Source of the DNA: Hyphomicrobium sp.
Lineage (GTDB): Bacteria; Pseudomonadota; Alphaproteobacteria; Rhizobiales; Hyphomicrobiaceae
Length of the DNA: 6,431 nucleotides
Reading direction: 5' to 3'
Assembly: GCA_030609245.1 (NCBI GenBank)
Contig: JAUWCP010000138.1
Coordinates: forward strand, 1 to 6,431
Position 1 is the first letter of the stretch; every line of letters starts with the position of its first letter. The notes under the pieces are model-generated. The model made no database searches. It was given only the letters and a program-made list of their open reading frames with translations, and was not told the DNA's origin. The position numbers were made by a program, and so were the translations under genes. Of this stretch, positions 1 through 5,361 are shown in pieces.

Positions 1-848
1 GCAATGACCCACAGCTCGATCAGCACGATTACGATGGAAAGCGTCGTGGCAATGCGGAAGTCATCAATTAAGAAGGGCAGCGTGTGGCCGATGCCGCCGA
101 CGCCAGTCATGACCCCCGTCACCGTACCCCGGAGCAAGGGATGGCCGCGGCCCGTCAACGAGCCATCGTCGGACAGCGCCTCCGCGAACCCCATGGAGAT
201 ACCTGCCCCGACTGAGGCTGCCATTCCGATAAGGAATGTCTGCCAGGTGCTCATGGTCGCGAACGCTGCAGCAAACAGCGGCGCCAGCGTTGAGACTGAG
301 CCGTCCATCAGTCCCGCGAGGCCCGGCTGCACGATTTGCAATACGAACATGCGCCGCTGGACTTCGGCTTCCGCTGCTCGTGCATCGGTAGTGAGGTGTT
401 CGTCGCCGAGTTGGCGGGCCGCGCTTTCCTGGCGGACTTCAGCGGCTACAAGATCACCCAAGAGCTGGCGAGTGCCGGCATCGTTCGCGCGCTCCTGTGC
501 ACGCTCATAAAACCGCCGCGTCTCGTAAATTCTGGCCGCGACCTGCCGGCGCACTTTGTCGAGACCCAATGGCCGCACCATCCAGATGGGTTCGTGTTTC
601 ACAAAGCCTCTGATGTCACGCGGCCGAATGAGGGGTATGTGCTCGCCGAATCTTTCTCGATAGAGATCGATGAGACGCCGGCGGTTTTCCGATTCCTGCT
701 CGGCTATTTCCAAAAAGACCTTGGCCGTAGCCGGATAGTTCTCCGCAATGGCGTGCGCATACTCGACGAAGACGCGGTGATCCTCTTCTTCCAAGGAAAT
801 GGCGAGCGCCAAAATCTCCTGCTCGCTGAGGCCTGAGAACGCGCGCAC
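1..848 (-). CDS. mbfA: MbfA-like membrane-bound ferritin / VIT1-family iron exporter (3' end outside window)
   Basis: Two-domain protein of the erythrin-vacuolar iron transport (MbfA) family; known members sit in the inner membrane with a cytoplasmic ferritin-like domain and export iron. 282 codons are visible and the frame is open at the window edge; the family is usually about 320-330 residues, so roughly 40 are missing. The start is GTG at 848, with GGAG eight bases upstream and an in-frame TGA a few codons before it. Residues 1-150 form the helical ferritin-like part (LALAISLEEEDHR; RRRLIDLYRERFGEHIPLIR; ARQLGDEH). Residues 170-282 form the VIT1-like part, with GLMDGSVSTLAP (Asp182), the GISMGFAEALSDDGSLTGRG signature near 216-235, and hydrophobic segments near 183-198, 205-222, 241-258 and 266-282. 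The oddity is in the diiron ligands: Glu20, Glu52 and Glu137 are present, but the ExxH histidines read Asn55 and Gln140, and the expected Glu at 107 reads Ile. It is divergent from lepA and probably Irr-controlled. Family assignment is firm; iron oxidation by this copy is doubtful. Confidence 0.93.
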   Translation of the reverse strand, partial: MRAFSGLSEQEILALAISLEEEDHRVFVEYAHAIAENYPATAKVFLEIAEQESENRRRLIDLYRERFGEHIPLIRPRDIRGFVKHEPIWMVRPLGLDKVRRQVAARIYETRRFYERAQERANDAGTRQLLGDLVAAEVRQESAARQLGDEHLTTDARAAEAEVQRRMFVLQIVQPGLAGLMDGSVSTLAPLFAAAFATMSTWQTFLIGMAASVGAGISMGFAEALSDDGSLTGRGHPLLRGTVTGVMTGVGGIGHTLPFLIDDFRIATTLSIVIVLIELWVI

Positions 849-874
849 GTGGATTGCTCCGCCCAATGACGCAA

Positions 875-905
875 TTCACTCTTTAGAATAATTCCAAAAT
901 ATAAT
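875..905 (+). promoter_or_regulatory. Possible lepA promoter (TATAAT)
   Basis: A perfect TATAAT lies at 900-905, facing lepA. The best upstream hexamer is TTCACT (875-880; 4 of 6) at a long 19-base spacing, so the -35 is weak. The ICE-like palindrome occupies the spacer. If used, it gives a leader of about 95 bases before the lepA ATG. Confidence 0.3.
882..898. promoter_or_regulatory. Irr-box / iron control element (ICE)-like palindrome
   Basis: TTTAGAATAATTCCAAA is a 7+3+7 palindrome with a single mismatch (TTCCAAA for TTCTAAA). It matches, from memory, the AT-rich ICE motif bound by the iron-response regulator Irr in rhizobia and relatives, where mbfA is a known Irr target repressed when iron is low. 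It lies 33 bases upstream of the mbfA GTG, overlapping its predicted -10. Sequence and position are seen directly; binding by Irr is inferred. Confidence 0.72.
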
Positions 906-912
906 CTGGCAA
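885..912 (-). promoter_or_regulatory. Predicted mbfA promoter
   Basis: On the minus strand, TTGCCA (907-912; 5 of 6 to TTGACA) is followed after 16 bases by TATTCT (885-890; 4 of 6 to TATAAT), which puts the transcript start near 878, about 30 bases before the GTG. The -10 and spacer coincide with the ICE-like palindrome, the expected arrangement for repression by blocking polymerase. This is a motif match only. Confidence 0.4.
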
Positions 913-1005
913 GAGCGGTGGGGGCCGTAGCGCCCGCAAATGTGCAGAATATGGCGCAGCCATCGCCCCTTTTGCACCCGGAAGGCAAGTGCTAAAGCAG
1001 CCCGA

Positions 1006-2808
1006 ATGATCGACACCTCTCTTATTCGCAACTTCTCCATCATCGCCCATATCGATCACGGAAAGTCGACGTTGTCGGACCGGATGATCCAGCTGTGTGG
1101 CAACGTCACCAGCCGTGAGATGAAGGAGCAGATCCTCGACTCGATGGACATCGAGCGCGAGCGCGGCATCACCATCAAGGCGCAGACCGTGCGCCTCGAC
1201 TATCGCGCCAAGGACGGCAAAACCTATCAGCTCAATTTGATGGACACGCCGGGCCATGTCGACTTCGCCTACGAGGTCTCGCGCTGTTTGGCAGCCTGCG
1301 AGGGAGCCGTCTTGGTGGTGGACGCCAGCCAGGGCGTAGAAGCGCAAACGCTCGCCAACGTCTATCAGGCACTCGACAACGATCTGGAGATCCTGCCCGT
1401 CCTCAACAAAGTCGATCTGCCGGCAGCCGACGCTGACCGTGTCAAACAACAGATCGAAGATGTCATCGGGCTCGATGCTTCAGATGCGATTCCGATCTCG
1501 GCTAAGACGGGTATCAACGTCGATGCCGTGCTCGAGGCGATCGTCGAGCGCCTGCCGCCACCGCAGGGCGATGCAAGCAAGCCCCTAAAGGCGTTGCTGA
1601 TCGACAGTTGGTATGACGCCTATCTCGGCGTCGTCGTGCTTGTGCGCGTTCTCGATGGGAGCCTGCGCAAGGCTCAGAAGATCAAGCTGATGTCGACGGA
1701 TGCCAGCTACCAAGTTGACCGCGTCGGCGTGTTCCGCCCCAAGCAAGAGATGATGGATGCGCTGGGCCCGGGTGAGGTCGGCTTCTTTACTGCTTCTATC
1801 AAGGAGGTGGCCGATACGCGCGTCGGCGACACCGTGACGGACGAGCGCAATCCCACCTCGCAGGCCTTGCCAGGCTTCAAACCGGCACAGCCGGTGGTCT
1901 TTTGCGGGCTATTTCCTGTCGACGCTGCCGATTTTGCTGATCTGCGCGAGGCAATGGGCAGACTTCGCCTCAACGACGCGAGCTTCTCCTACGAGATGGA
2001 GACGTCTGCCGCGCTAGGACTCGGGTTCCGTTGCGGCTTCCTCGGTCTATTGCACCTGGAGATCATCACCGAGCGCTTAGATCGCGAGTTCAATCTCGAA
2101 CTTATCGCCACTGCACCGAGCGTCATCTATCAGATCCATCTCATCGACGGGACGATGATGGAGATGCACAACCCGGCCGACATGCCGGACCCGGTGCGCA
2201 TTGATCGTATCGACGAGCCATGGATTACATCGACCATCATGGTGCCCGATGAGCATTTGGGTGGCGTGTTGAAGCTGTGCCAGGACCGGCGAGGACGCCA
2301 AAAGAATCTCACCTACGCCGGCTCTCGCGCCATGCTCGTCTACGAGCTGCCGCTTAACGAGGTGGTGTTCGACTTCTACGACCGCTTGAAGTCAATCTCT
2401 AAGGGCTATGCCTCGTTCGACTATCAGATCATGGATTATGAACCCGGTGATCTGGTCAAGATGCAAATTCTGGTCAATGCCGAGCCCGTCGATGCGCTCT
2501 CGATTATCGTGCACCGTTCACGCGCAGACGCGCGCGGGCGCACCATGTGCGAGAAACTGAAGGAACTTATCCCGCAGCACTTGTTCCAGATCCCCGTGCA
2601 GGCTGCGATCGGCGGGCGCATCATTGCGCGCGAGACCATCCGTGCACTGCGCAAAGACGTGATCGCCAAGTGCTACGGTGGCGATATCACGCGCAAGCGT
2701 AAGCTTTTGGAGAAGCAAAAGGCCGGCAAAAAGAAGATGCGCCAGTTCGGCAAGGTGGAGATCCCTCAAGAGGCCTTCATCGCTGCACTAAAGATGGGGG
2801 AGAACTAG
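1006..2808 (+). CDS. lepA: Elongation factor 4 (LepA), ribosome-associated translational GTPase
   Basis: LepA/EF4 is a conserved GTPase that resembles EF-G without domain IV; it acts on the ribosome in the cytoplasm and has been linked to back-translocation, initiation and ribosome assembly, mostly under stress. The 600-residue length equals the family norm. GTPase motifs are intact: G1 AHIDHGKST (14-22), switch I RGITIK (53-58), G3 DTPGH (80-84, with the catalytic-type His84) and G4 NKVD (134-137). Domains II, III and V follow, then the LepA-specific C-terminal domain, ending KVEIPQEAFIAALKMGEN, typical of the family. I chose ATG 1006 because it places LIRNFSIIAHIDHGKST at the usual distance from the N-terminus; the in-frame ATG at 940 would add 22 residues foreign to the family. 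No strong Shine-Dalgarno precedes 1006. It stands alone, divergent from mbfA. No truncation or frameshift seen. Confidence 0.98.
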   Translation: MIDTSLIRNFSIIAHIDHGKSTLSDRMIQLCGNVTSREMKEQILDSMDIERERGITIKAQTVRLDYRAKDGKTYQLNLMDTPGHVDFAYEVSRCLAACEGAVLVVDASQGVEAQTLANVYQALDNDLEILPVLNKVDLPAADADRVKQQIEDVIGLDASDAIPISAKTGINVDAVLEAIVERLPPPQGDASKPLKALLIDSWYDAYLGVVVLVRVLDGSLRKAQKIKLMSTDASYQVDRVGVFRPKQEMMDALGPGEVGFFTASIKEVADTRVGDTVTDERNPTSQALPGFKPAQPVVFCGLFPVDAADFADLREAMGRLRLNDASFSYEMETSAALGLGFRCGFLGLLHLEIITERLDREFNLELIATAPSVIYQIHLIDGTMMEMHNPADMPDPVRIDRIDEPWITSTIMVPDEHLGGVLKLCQDRRGRQKNLTYAGSRAMLVYELPLNEVVFDFYDRLKSISKGYASFDYQIMDYEPGDLVKMQILVNAEPVDALSIIVHRSRADARGRTMCEKLKELIPQHLFQIPVQAAIGGRIIARETIRALRKDVIAKCYGGDITRKRKLLEKQKAGKKKMRQFGKVEIPQEAFIAALKMGEN

Positions 2809-2828
2809 GCGCCGCTCGGGGGGGTGCC
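2808..2828 (+). terminator. Weak stem-loop after lepA
   Basis: GGCGCC (2808-2813, sharing the last base of the stop codon) can pair with GGTGCC (2823-2828) with one G-U pair and a nine-base loop. No run of T follows, so this is only a possible terminator. A second small stem, GATCTA-GCAT-TAGATC, lies at 2865-2880. The rest of the 235-base gap to the next gene shows nothing I recognise beyond a GC-rich stretch near 2974-3020. Confidence 0.22.
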
Positions 2829-3043
2829 TCGTATTCGTCATGCCAGCGCCTCACTTCGGCGATGGATCTAGCATTAGATCGGCGTTTATTGAGATGTGAT
2901 TGGTGTGGGCGCATGCGTGTACCGGCGTAGCGAGAAAGCCTAGTGACTTAATCGCGTGTTCAACTCATCTAAGGCGCCGCGGCCCCGCTCCTAAGAAATC
3001 GGGCGCGGCCGGTCGGCGCGGCAAATATTAGAAGGAACATGGT

Positions 3044-3433
3044 GTGAGACTAACCAGATCGATCCTCGTTCCTGTCTTGTGTGCCAGTTTGATAGCACCC
3101 GCATTCACTGCGGTGACGGCTAGCGCAGCGCCGCTGCCGAAGCCTGGCATCACAAATGGCGAGAAGATTACAAAAGTTCAGCGTCGCGGCTGGGGCCGCG
3201 GTTACGGCTACCGGCGGGGTCCCTATCGCCGCGGCTACCGCCGCGGTTACGGTGCGGGTGCCCTTATCGGCGGCATTATTGCCGGTACGATCATCGCAGC
3301 CGCGATCCGCGAAGGCCGTGCCCGCGATCACGATATGAGGCGATGCGCATATGAGTTCCGCTCGTTTGATCCTGTGACGGGTACCTACATTACCTATGAA
3401 GGTGAGGAGCGGATCTGCCCTTACCTTTACTAA
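3044..3433 (+). CDS. Secreted BA14K-like family protein
   Basis: A 129-residue envelope protein resembling the BA14K family, named for a Brucella immunoreactive lectin-like protein and abundant in Hyphomicrobiales; its molecular role is poorly known. A signal peptide spans about residues 1-28 (basic start MRLTR, hydrophobic core ILVPVLCASLIAPAF, cut near TASA/AP). Residues 48-70 are an Arg/Gly/Tyr-rich repeat built on RRGY units, residues 71-89 a Gly/Ala/Ile-rich hydrophobic segment, and 101-125 the BA14K signature: two cysteines (Cys101, Cys125) around RSFDPVTGTYITYEGEER. The start is GTG at 3044, with GAAGGA seven bases upstream; the ATG at 3039 runs into a stop after two codons. It appears monocistronic, with a stem-loop terminator after it. 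The hydrophobic segment may anchor it in a membrane. Family call fairly firm, function unknown. Confidence 0.85.
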   Translation: MRLTRSILVPVLCASLIAPAFTAVTASAAPLPKPGITNGEKITKVQRRGWGRGYGYRRGPYRRGYRRGYGAGALIGGIIAGTIIAAAIREGRARDHDMRRCAYEFRSFDPVTGTYITYEGEERICPYLY

Positions 3434-3455
3434 GGCGAAAACCGAAACGAAGCTG

Positions 3456-3492
3456 AACAAAGGGCCGGGCGGTTGATGTCGGGTCCTTTGTT
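3456..3492 (+). terminator. Stem-loop terminator after the BA14K-like gene
   Basis: AACAAAGGGCC (3456-3466) pairs with GGTCCTTTGTT (3482-3492), eleven pairs including one G-U, with a 15-base loop. The T-rich GTGTTTGT follows. It begins 23 bases past the stop codon, as expected of an intrinsic terminator. Confidence 0.6.
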
Positions 3493-3509
3493 GTGTTTGT
3501 AACCCCCGC

Positions 3510-3775
3510 TCACGGGGCGTCGTCGTCGACCTGGCTGGCTTGCGCATGACGCCACAGCTCGTCGCGCCGCTCTTCTTGTGCGCCCGGCTCCGCTTGGCGG
3601 ACGAGGTGGCACAAACGGTCCAAGCAGGGCCGCAGCCAATGGTGCCCCACGCCCAGCCATGAAGCGTATGTGGCAGCAGGACGTTGCTGCCGGCGCCTTG
3701 ACGCTCCAGCGCACCGTAAAATGCCAGGATCAAGATCCCCCTACAGCCGGCTCGGATGGTCCGATACAGTGTCAC
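3510..3775 (-). pseudogene. Possible frameshifted small gene of unknown function
   Basis: On the minus strand a frame opening at GTG 3775 reads MTLYRTIRAGCRGILILAFY and stays coding-like to about 3660. Beyond that a neighbouring frame becomes the more convincing one, reading WLGVGHHWLRPCLDRLCHLV from 3659, with about 80% G or C at third codon positions, and ending at a TGA (3510-3512). Joining the two needs one frame change near 3660. There is no clear Shine-Dalgarno and no family I recognise. The first frame continues instead into the antisense of the BA14K-like gene, which is unlikely to be real. It could be a decayed gene, a sequencing error in a real gene of about 88 residues, or chance in GC-rich DNA. 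Confidence 0.2.
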
Positions 3776-3812
3776 GGGCAGCGCTCGAGACCTTAGAATC
3801 TAGGGGATCTTG
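3731..3812. repeat. 10-bp inverted repeat bounding an 82-base segment
   Basis: CAAGATCCCC (3731-3740) is the exact reverse complement of GGGGATCTTG (3803-3812); pairing extends by a further TA/TA step if one C is bulged. Inside lies a second hairpin, TCGGA-TGG-TCCGA (3752-3764). It could be a structured RNA, a small palindromic intergenic element, or chance. No flanking duplication is apparent. Confidence 0.4.
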
Positions 3813-4034
3813 CGCCCATCTTGCCTGTTACTTTGCACCCTCCACACAATGCTTCGTCTGACTTTCCGCACCTTGCCTTTCACGAAGGCTCGGTCCATAT
3901 AGGGCCGATCGAACACGCCTTGGTTTACTCTGCGACGGCGCTTTGCTGTGCCGACACTAGACCTCTCCATCGCGCGCTTTGATGCCCTTGAGGGTCCGCC
4001 GACGGGGATTGCCTTTTTGCTTTGGAGGCATTTG

Positions 4035-4241
4035 ATGGCAAACGGCACTGTGAAGTGGTTCAACGGCCAGAAGGGCTACGGTTTCATCCAGCCCGAAGAA
4101 GGTGGTAACGACGTCTTCGTGCATATCTCCGCGGTTGAGCGTGCCGGTCTGTCCACGTTGCGCGAGGGACAAAAGGTTGCGTACGAGACCGAGACTGGCC
4201 GTAACGGAAAGGTTGCTGCGGTGAATCTGCGTCCGCTATGA
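4035..4241 (+). CDS. cspA: CspA-family cold shock protein
   Basis: A 68-residue single cold-shock domain (five-stranded OB fold) that binds single-stranded RNA and DNA in the cytoplasm and melts RNA secondary structure at low temperature or in stationary phase. It opens with the family hallmark MANGTVKWFNGQKGYGFIQP. RNP1 is K13-GYGFI-18, RNP2 VFVHI is at 27-31, and the protein ends EGQKVAYETETGRNGKVAAVNLRPL, the normal length and ending. The start is ATG 4035, with GGAGG six bases upstream; an in-frame ATG at 3948 would add a 29-residue tail absent from the family. In the leader, TGCCT (4010-4014) can pair with AGGCA (4026-4030), which overlaps the ribosome binding site. infA follows on the same strand after 116 bases. 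Which csp paralogue this is cannot be told from here. Confidence 0.96.
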   Translation: MANGTVKWFNGQKGYGFIQPEEGGNDVFVHISAVERAGLSTLREGQKVAYETETGRNGKVAAVNLRPL

Positions 4242-4246
4242 GGACC

Positions 4247-4303
4247 CCGCATCATTCCCATTGTAAGGGGGGCGGCCATTTGTGCTCCCCTGCGATTATG
4301 CGG
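4247..4303 (+). terminator. Nested stem-loop after cspA
   Basis: An inner stem GGGGGGC (4267-4273) with GCTCCCC (4284-4290), containing one G-U pair and a ten-base loop, sits within an outer stem CCGCAT (4247-4252) with ATGCGG (4298-4303). It begins five bases after the cspA stop. No T tract follows, so it may attenuate or stabilise the cspA message rather than terminate fully. Confidence 0.35.
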
Positions 4304-4324
4304 ACATGTTTCAATTTTCACGTA

Positions 4325-4339
4325 GACGCTTGAAGCGTC
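4325..4339. promoter_or_regulatory. 15-bp perfect palindrome in the infA leader
   Basis: GACGCTTGAAGCGTC consists of two 7-base arms around a central G, ending eight bases before the AGGAG of infA. As DNA it could be an operator; as RNA it gives GACGC-TTGAA-GCGTC, a five-pair hairpin beside the ribosome binding site. Confidence 0.35.
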
Positions 4340-4357
4340 GCGACAGCAGGAGATTTG

Positions 4358-4633
4358 ATGGCGAAAGAAGAAATGCTGGAGTTTGAGGGCGTGGTGGCGG
4401 AGGTTCTTCCTGACGCCCGGTGCCGGGTCAAGCTCGACAACGGCCACGAGGTGATCGCCTATACCTCGGGCCGGATGAAAAAGAACCGCATTAGAATCCT
4501 GGCTGGCGATCGCGTCACCATCGAGATGACACCCTATGATCTCACCAAGGGCCGCATCAACTTCCGTCATAAGGACGTACGGAGCGGCGGCCCGCCGCCA
4601 CGATCTGGCTCGGGCGGTTATCGCCGCCGCTGA
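4358..4633 (+). CDS. infA: Translation initiation factor IF-1 with basic C-terminal tail
   Basis: IF-1 binds the 30S ribosomal A site during initiation and works with IF-2 and IF-3. The S1/OB-fold core, residues 1-72, is complete: MAKEEMLEFEGVVAEVLPDA, RVKLDNGHEVIAY, SGRMKKNRIRILAGDRV and MTPYDLTKGRINFRHK, all family hallmarks. The factor is normally about 72 residues, but this one has 91; the extra 19 (73-91) are rich in Gly, Pro, Ser and Arg and end GGYRRR. I know similar tailed IF-1 copies from Hyphomicrobiales, often alongside a second ordinary infA. The start is ATG 4358, with AGGAG five bases upstream; the in-frame TTG just before it is not needed. It lies 116 bases after cspA on the same strand, suggesting a shared stress or cold-related role. 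Its leader carries a palindrome. Whether it is the main or an accessory IF-1 cannot be settled here. Confidence 0.95.
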   Translation: MAKEEMLEFEGVVAEVLPDARCRVKLDNGHEVIAYTSGRMKKNRIRILAGDRVTIEMTPYDLTKGRINFRHKDVRSGGPPPRSGSGGYRRR

Positions 4634-4665
4634 TTGGCCGCAGCTGCCCGCGCACCTCCAAAACC

Positions 4666-5139
4666 CTAGCGCCTGAAAGAGGCCATTTGTTCGTTGGTTT
4701 TTCCTAAGTGCGCATCGATATCTGTTGAGCCGCAGCCTTTTTCGGCGAGTTGCACATTGAGTGCGGTGGCTTCGGCGTGGGAACGATCGTAATCGTTGAT
4801 GGTTTTAAGCCCGTCGCCGCTCTCGCCGAAAGCTCTATTGAACAGCGCAGCGATGTTGCTGGGGGCGTTCTTGATCTCTTGCGCAGCGAGCGCTGGTAGC
4901 GCCTGCATCTGCTCGATCAGGCCGTCTGATCGCTCTTGCAGGTGCCCGCAGCCAAGCCCTCTGTCCTGCGCACTCAGCACGTAGGTGCCATTGCTCTGAT
5001 AGCCGGGGTGCTCCACGCCGGCGAAGTCTTGGAGCGTGGAGCATCCAGCGACCGCCAGGGCAAGCAACAGCGCCCCGATCCGCCAAACCGCTCCCAAGCA
5101 TCTGAAGCCCTGTAGAAACGTGGCCACGTATCCCCCCAT
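4666..5139 (-). CDS. Small lipoprotein of unknown function
   Basis: A 157-residue protein with a lipoprotein signal: a hydrophobic core IGALLLALAVAGC ending in a lipobox with Cys33 as the lipidated residue, followed by Ser34, so probably outer-membrane directed. The mature part (about 125 residues) looks helical and holds two further cysteines, Cys64 (GLGCGHLQERSDGLIEQM) and Cys136 (LNVQLAEKGCGSTDI), which could form a disulfide. The spacing C-x-x-L...R......N..L..K.C recalls small lipoproteins scattered through Hyphomicrobiales, but I cannot name a family. Start is uncertain: ATG 5139 has no clear Shine-Dalgarno, while the in-frame GTG at 5127 has a GGGGGGA run just upstream and would still give a full signal peptide. 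It is convergent with infA (32 bases between stops) and divergent from the nuclease gene. Confidence 0.72.
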   Translation of the reverse strand: MGGYVATFLQGFRCLGAVWRIGALLLALAVAGCSTLQDFAGVEHPGYQSNGTYVLSAQDRGLGCGHLQERSDGLIEQMQALPALAAQEIKNAPSNIAALFNRAFGESGDGLKTINDYDRSHAEATALNVQLAEKGCGSTDIDAHLGKTNEQMASFRR

Positions 5140-5299
5140 TTGGTTACAAGACTACGCAAGTGCGAAGCTGCAGGGAATTGGCAAGTGTTCAAAATTTCCA
5201 GATGTGCTCTTCGTGCCACCGTGAGGTCCGTGCGGCTCGGGCGGAATACAGCGTATTTCCTGGCGTTCCACCCAAAATAGCTGGGGACTCATCATAGGT

Positions 5300-5358
5300 T
5301 GCAGATTCATCTCATGATTTAGCCTAGGTTGCGCCACGCGAATCAGGCTGAATCTGCA
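5300..5358 (+). promoter_or_regulatory. Inverted repeat in the nuclease leader
   Basis: TGCAGATTCA (5300-5309) is the exact reverse complement of TGAATCTGCA (5349-5358), and inside it AGCCT (5321-5325) can pair with AGGCT (5345-5349); the two stems share one base. The right arm ends three bases before the nuclease ATG, so in RNA it would cover the ribosome binding region. TAGGTTGC also occurs twice directly, at 5295-5302 and 5325-5332. Regulation by this structure is inferred. Confidence 0.4.
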
Positions 5359-5361
5359 ATT

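Larger units (their letters stand above)
3434..4034. other. 600-base gap without a confident gene
   Basis: After the terminator at 3456-3492 this stretch holds a small stem (CCCCG-CTCA-CGGGG, 3504-3517), a minus-strand coding-like region that appears frameshifted (3510-3775), and an 82-base segment bounded by a 10-bp inverted repeat (3731-3812). From 3813 to about 4000 I see nothing firm. The last part should be the cspA leader, but I could not pick a convincing promoter. Short open frames on both strands here have no recognisable motif. Confidence 0.5.

Noticed and set aside
4..836. Two long plus-strand open frames at 4-510 and 336-836
   Set aside because: They lie antisense to mbfA, whose minus-strand frame gives a recognisable family protein along its whole length; the plus frames read as low-complexity Ser/Arg/Ala strings without motifs or ribosome sites.
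940..1005. In-frame upstream ATG of lepA at 940
   Set aside because: It adds 22 residues unlike any LepA N-terminus and would place the start closer to the promoter; ATG 1006 matches the family start and length.
883..1449. Minus-strand open frame of 188 codons
   Set aside because: Mostly antisense to lepA, a clear gene with intact motifs; the frame has no family features.
3050..3775. Whole 241-codon minus-strand open frame
   Set aside because: Its second half is antisense to the BA14K-like gene and reads as a Ala/Arg/Thr-rich shadow; only the part above about 3660 is even faintly coding-like.
3578..3861. Plus-strand frames at 3578-3796 and 3670-3861
   Set aside because: No ribosome site, no recognisable motif, and they overlap one another and the inverted repeat; best explained as chance in GC-rich DNA.
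3948..4034. 29-residue N-terminal extension of CspA
   Set aside because: CspA proteins start directly with the cold-shock domain, and the strong GGAGG sits just before ATG 4035.
3800..4063. Basic minus-strand frame of 87 codons upstream of cspA
   Set aside because: It starts inside cspA on the opposite strand and lies over the cspA leader; no family resemblance.
5329..5361. TTG start 11 codons upstream for the nuclease
   Set aside because: No Shine-Dalgarno at a proper distance; the extra residues precede a normal signal sequence and gain nothing.
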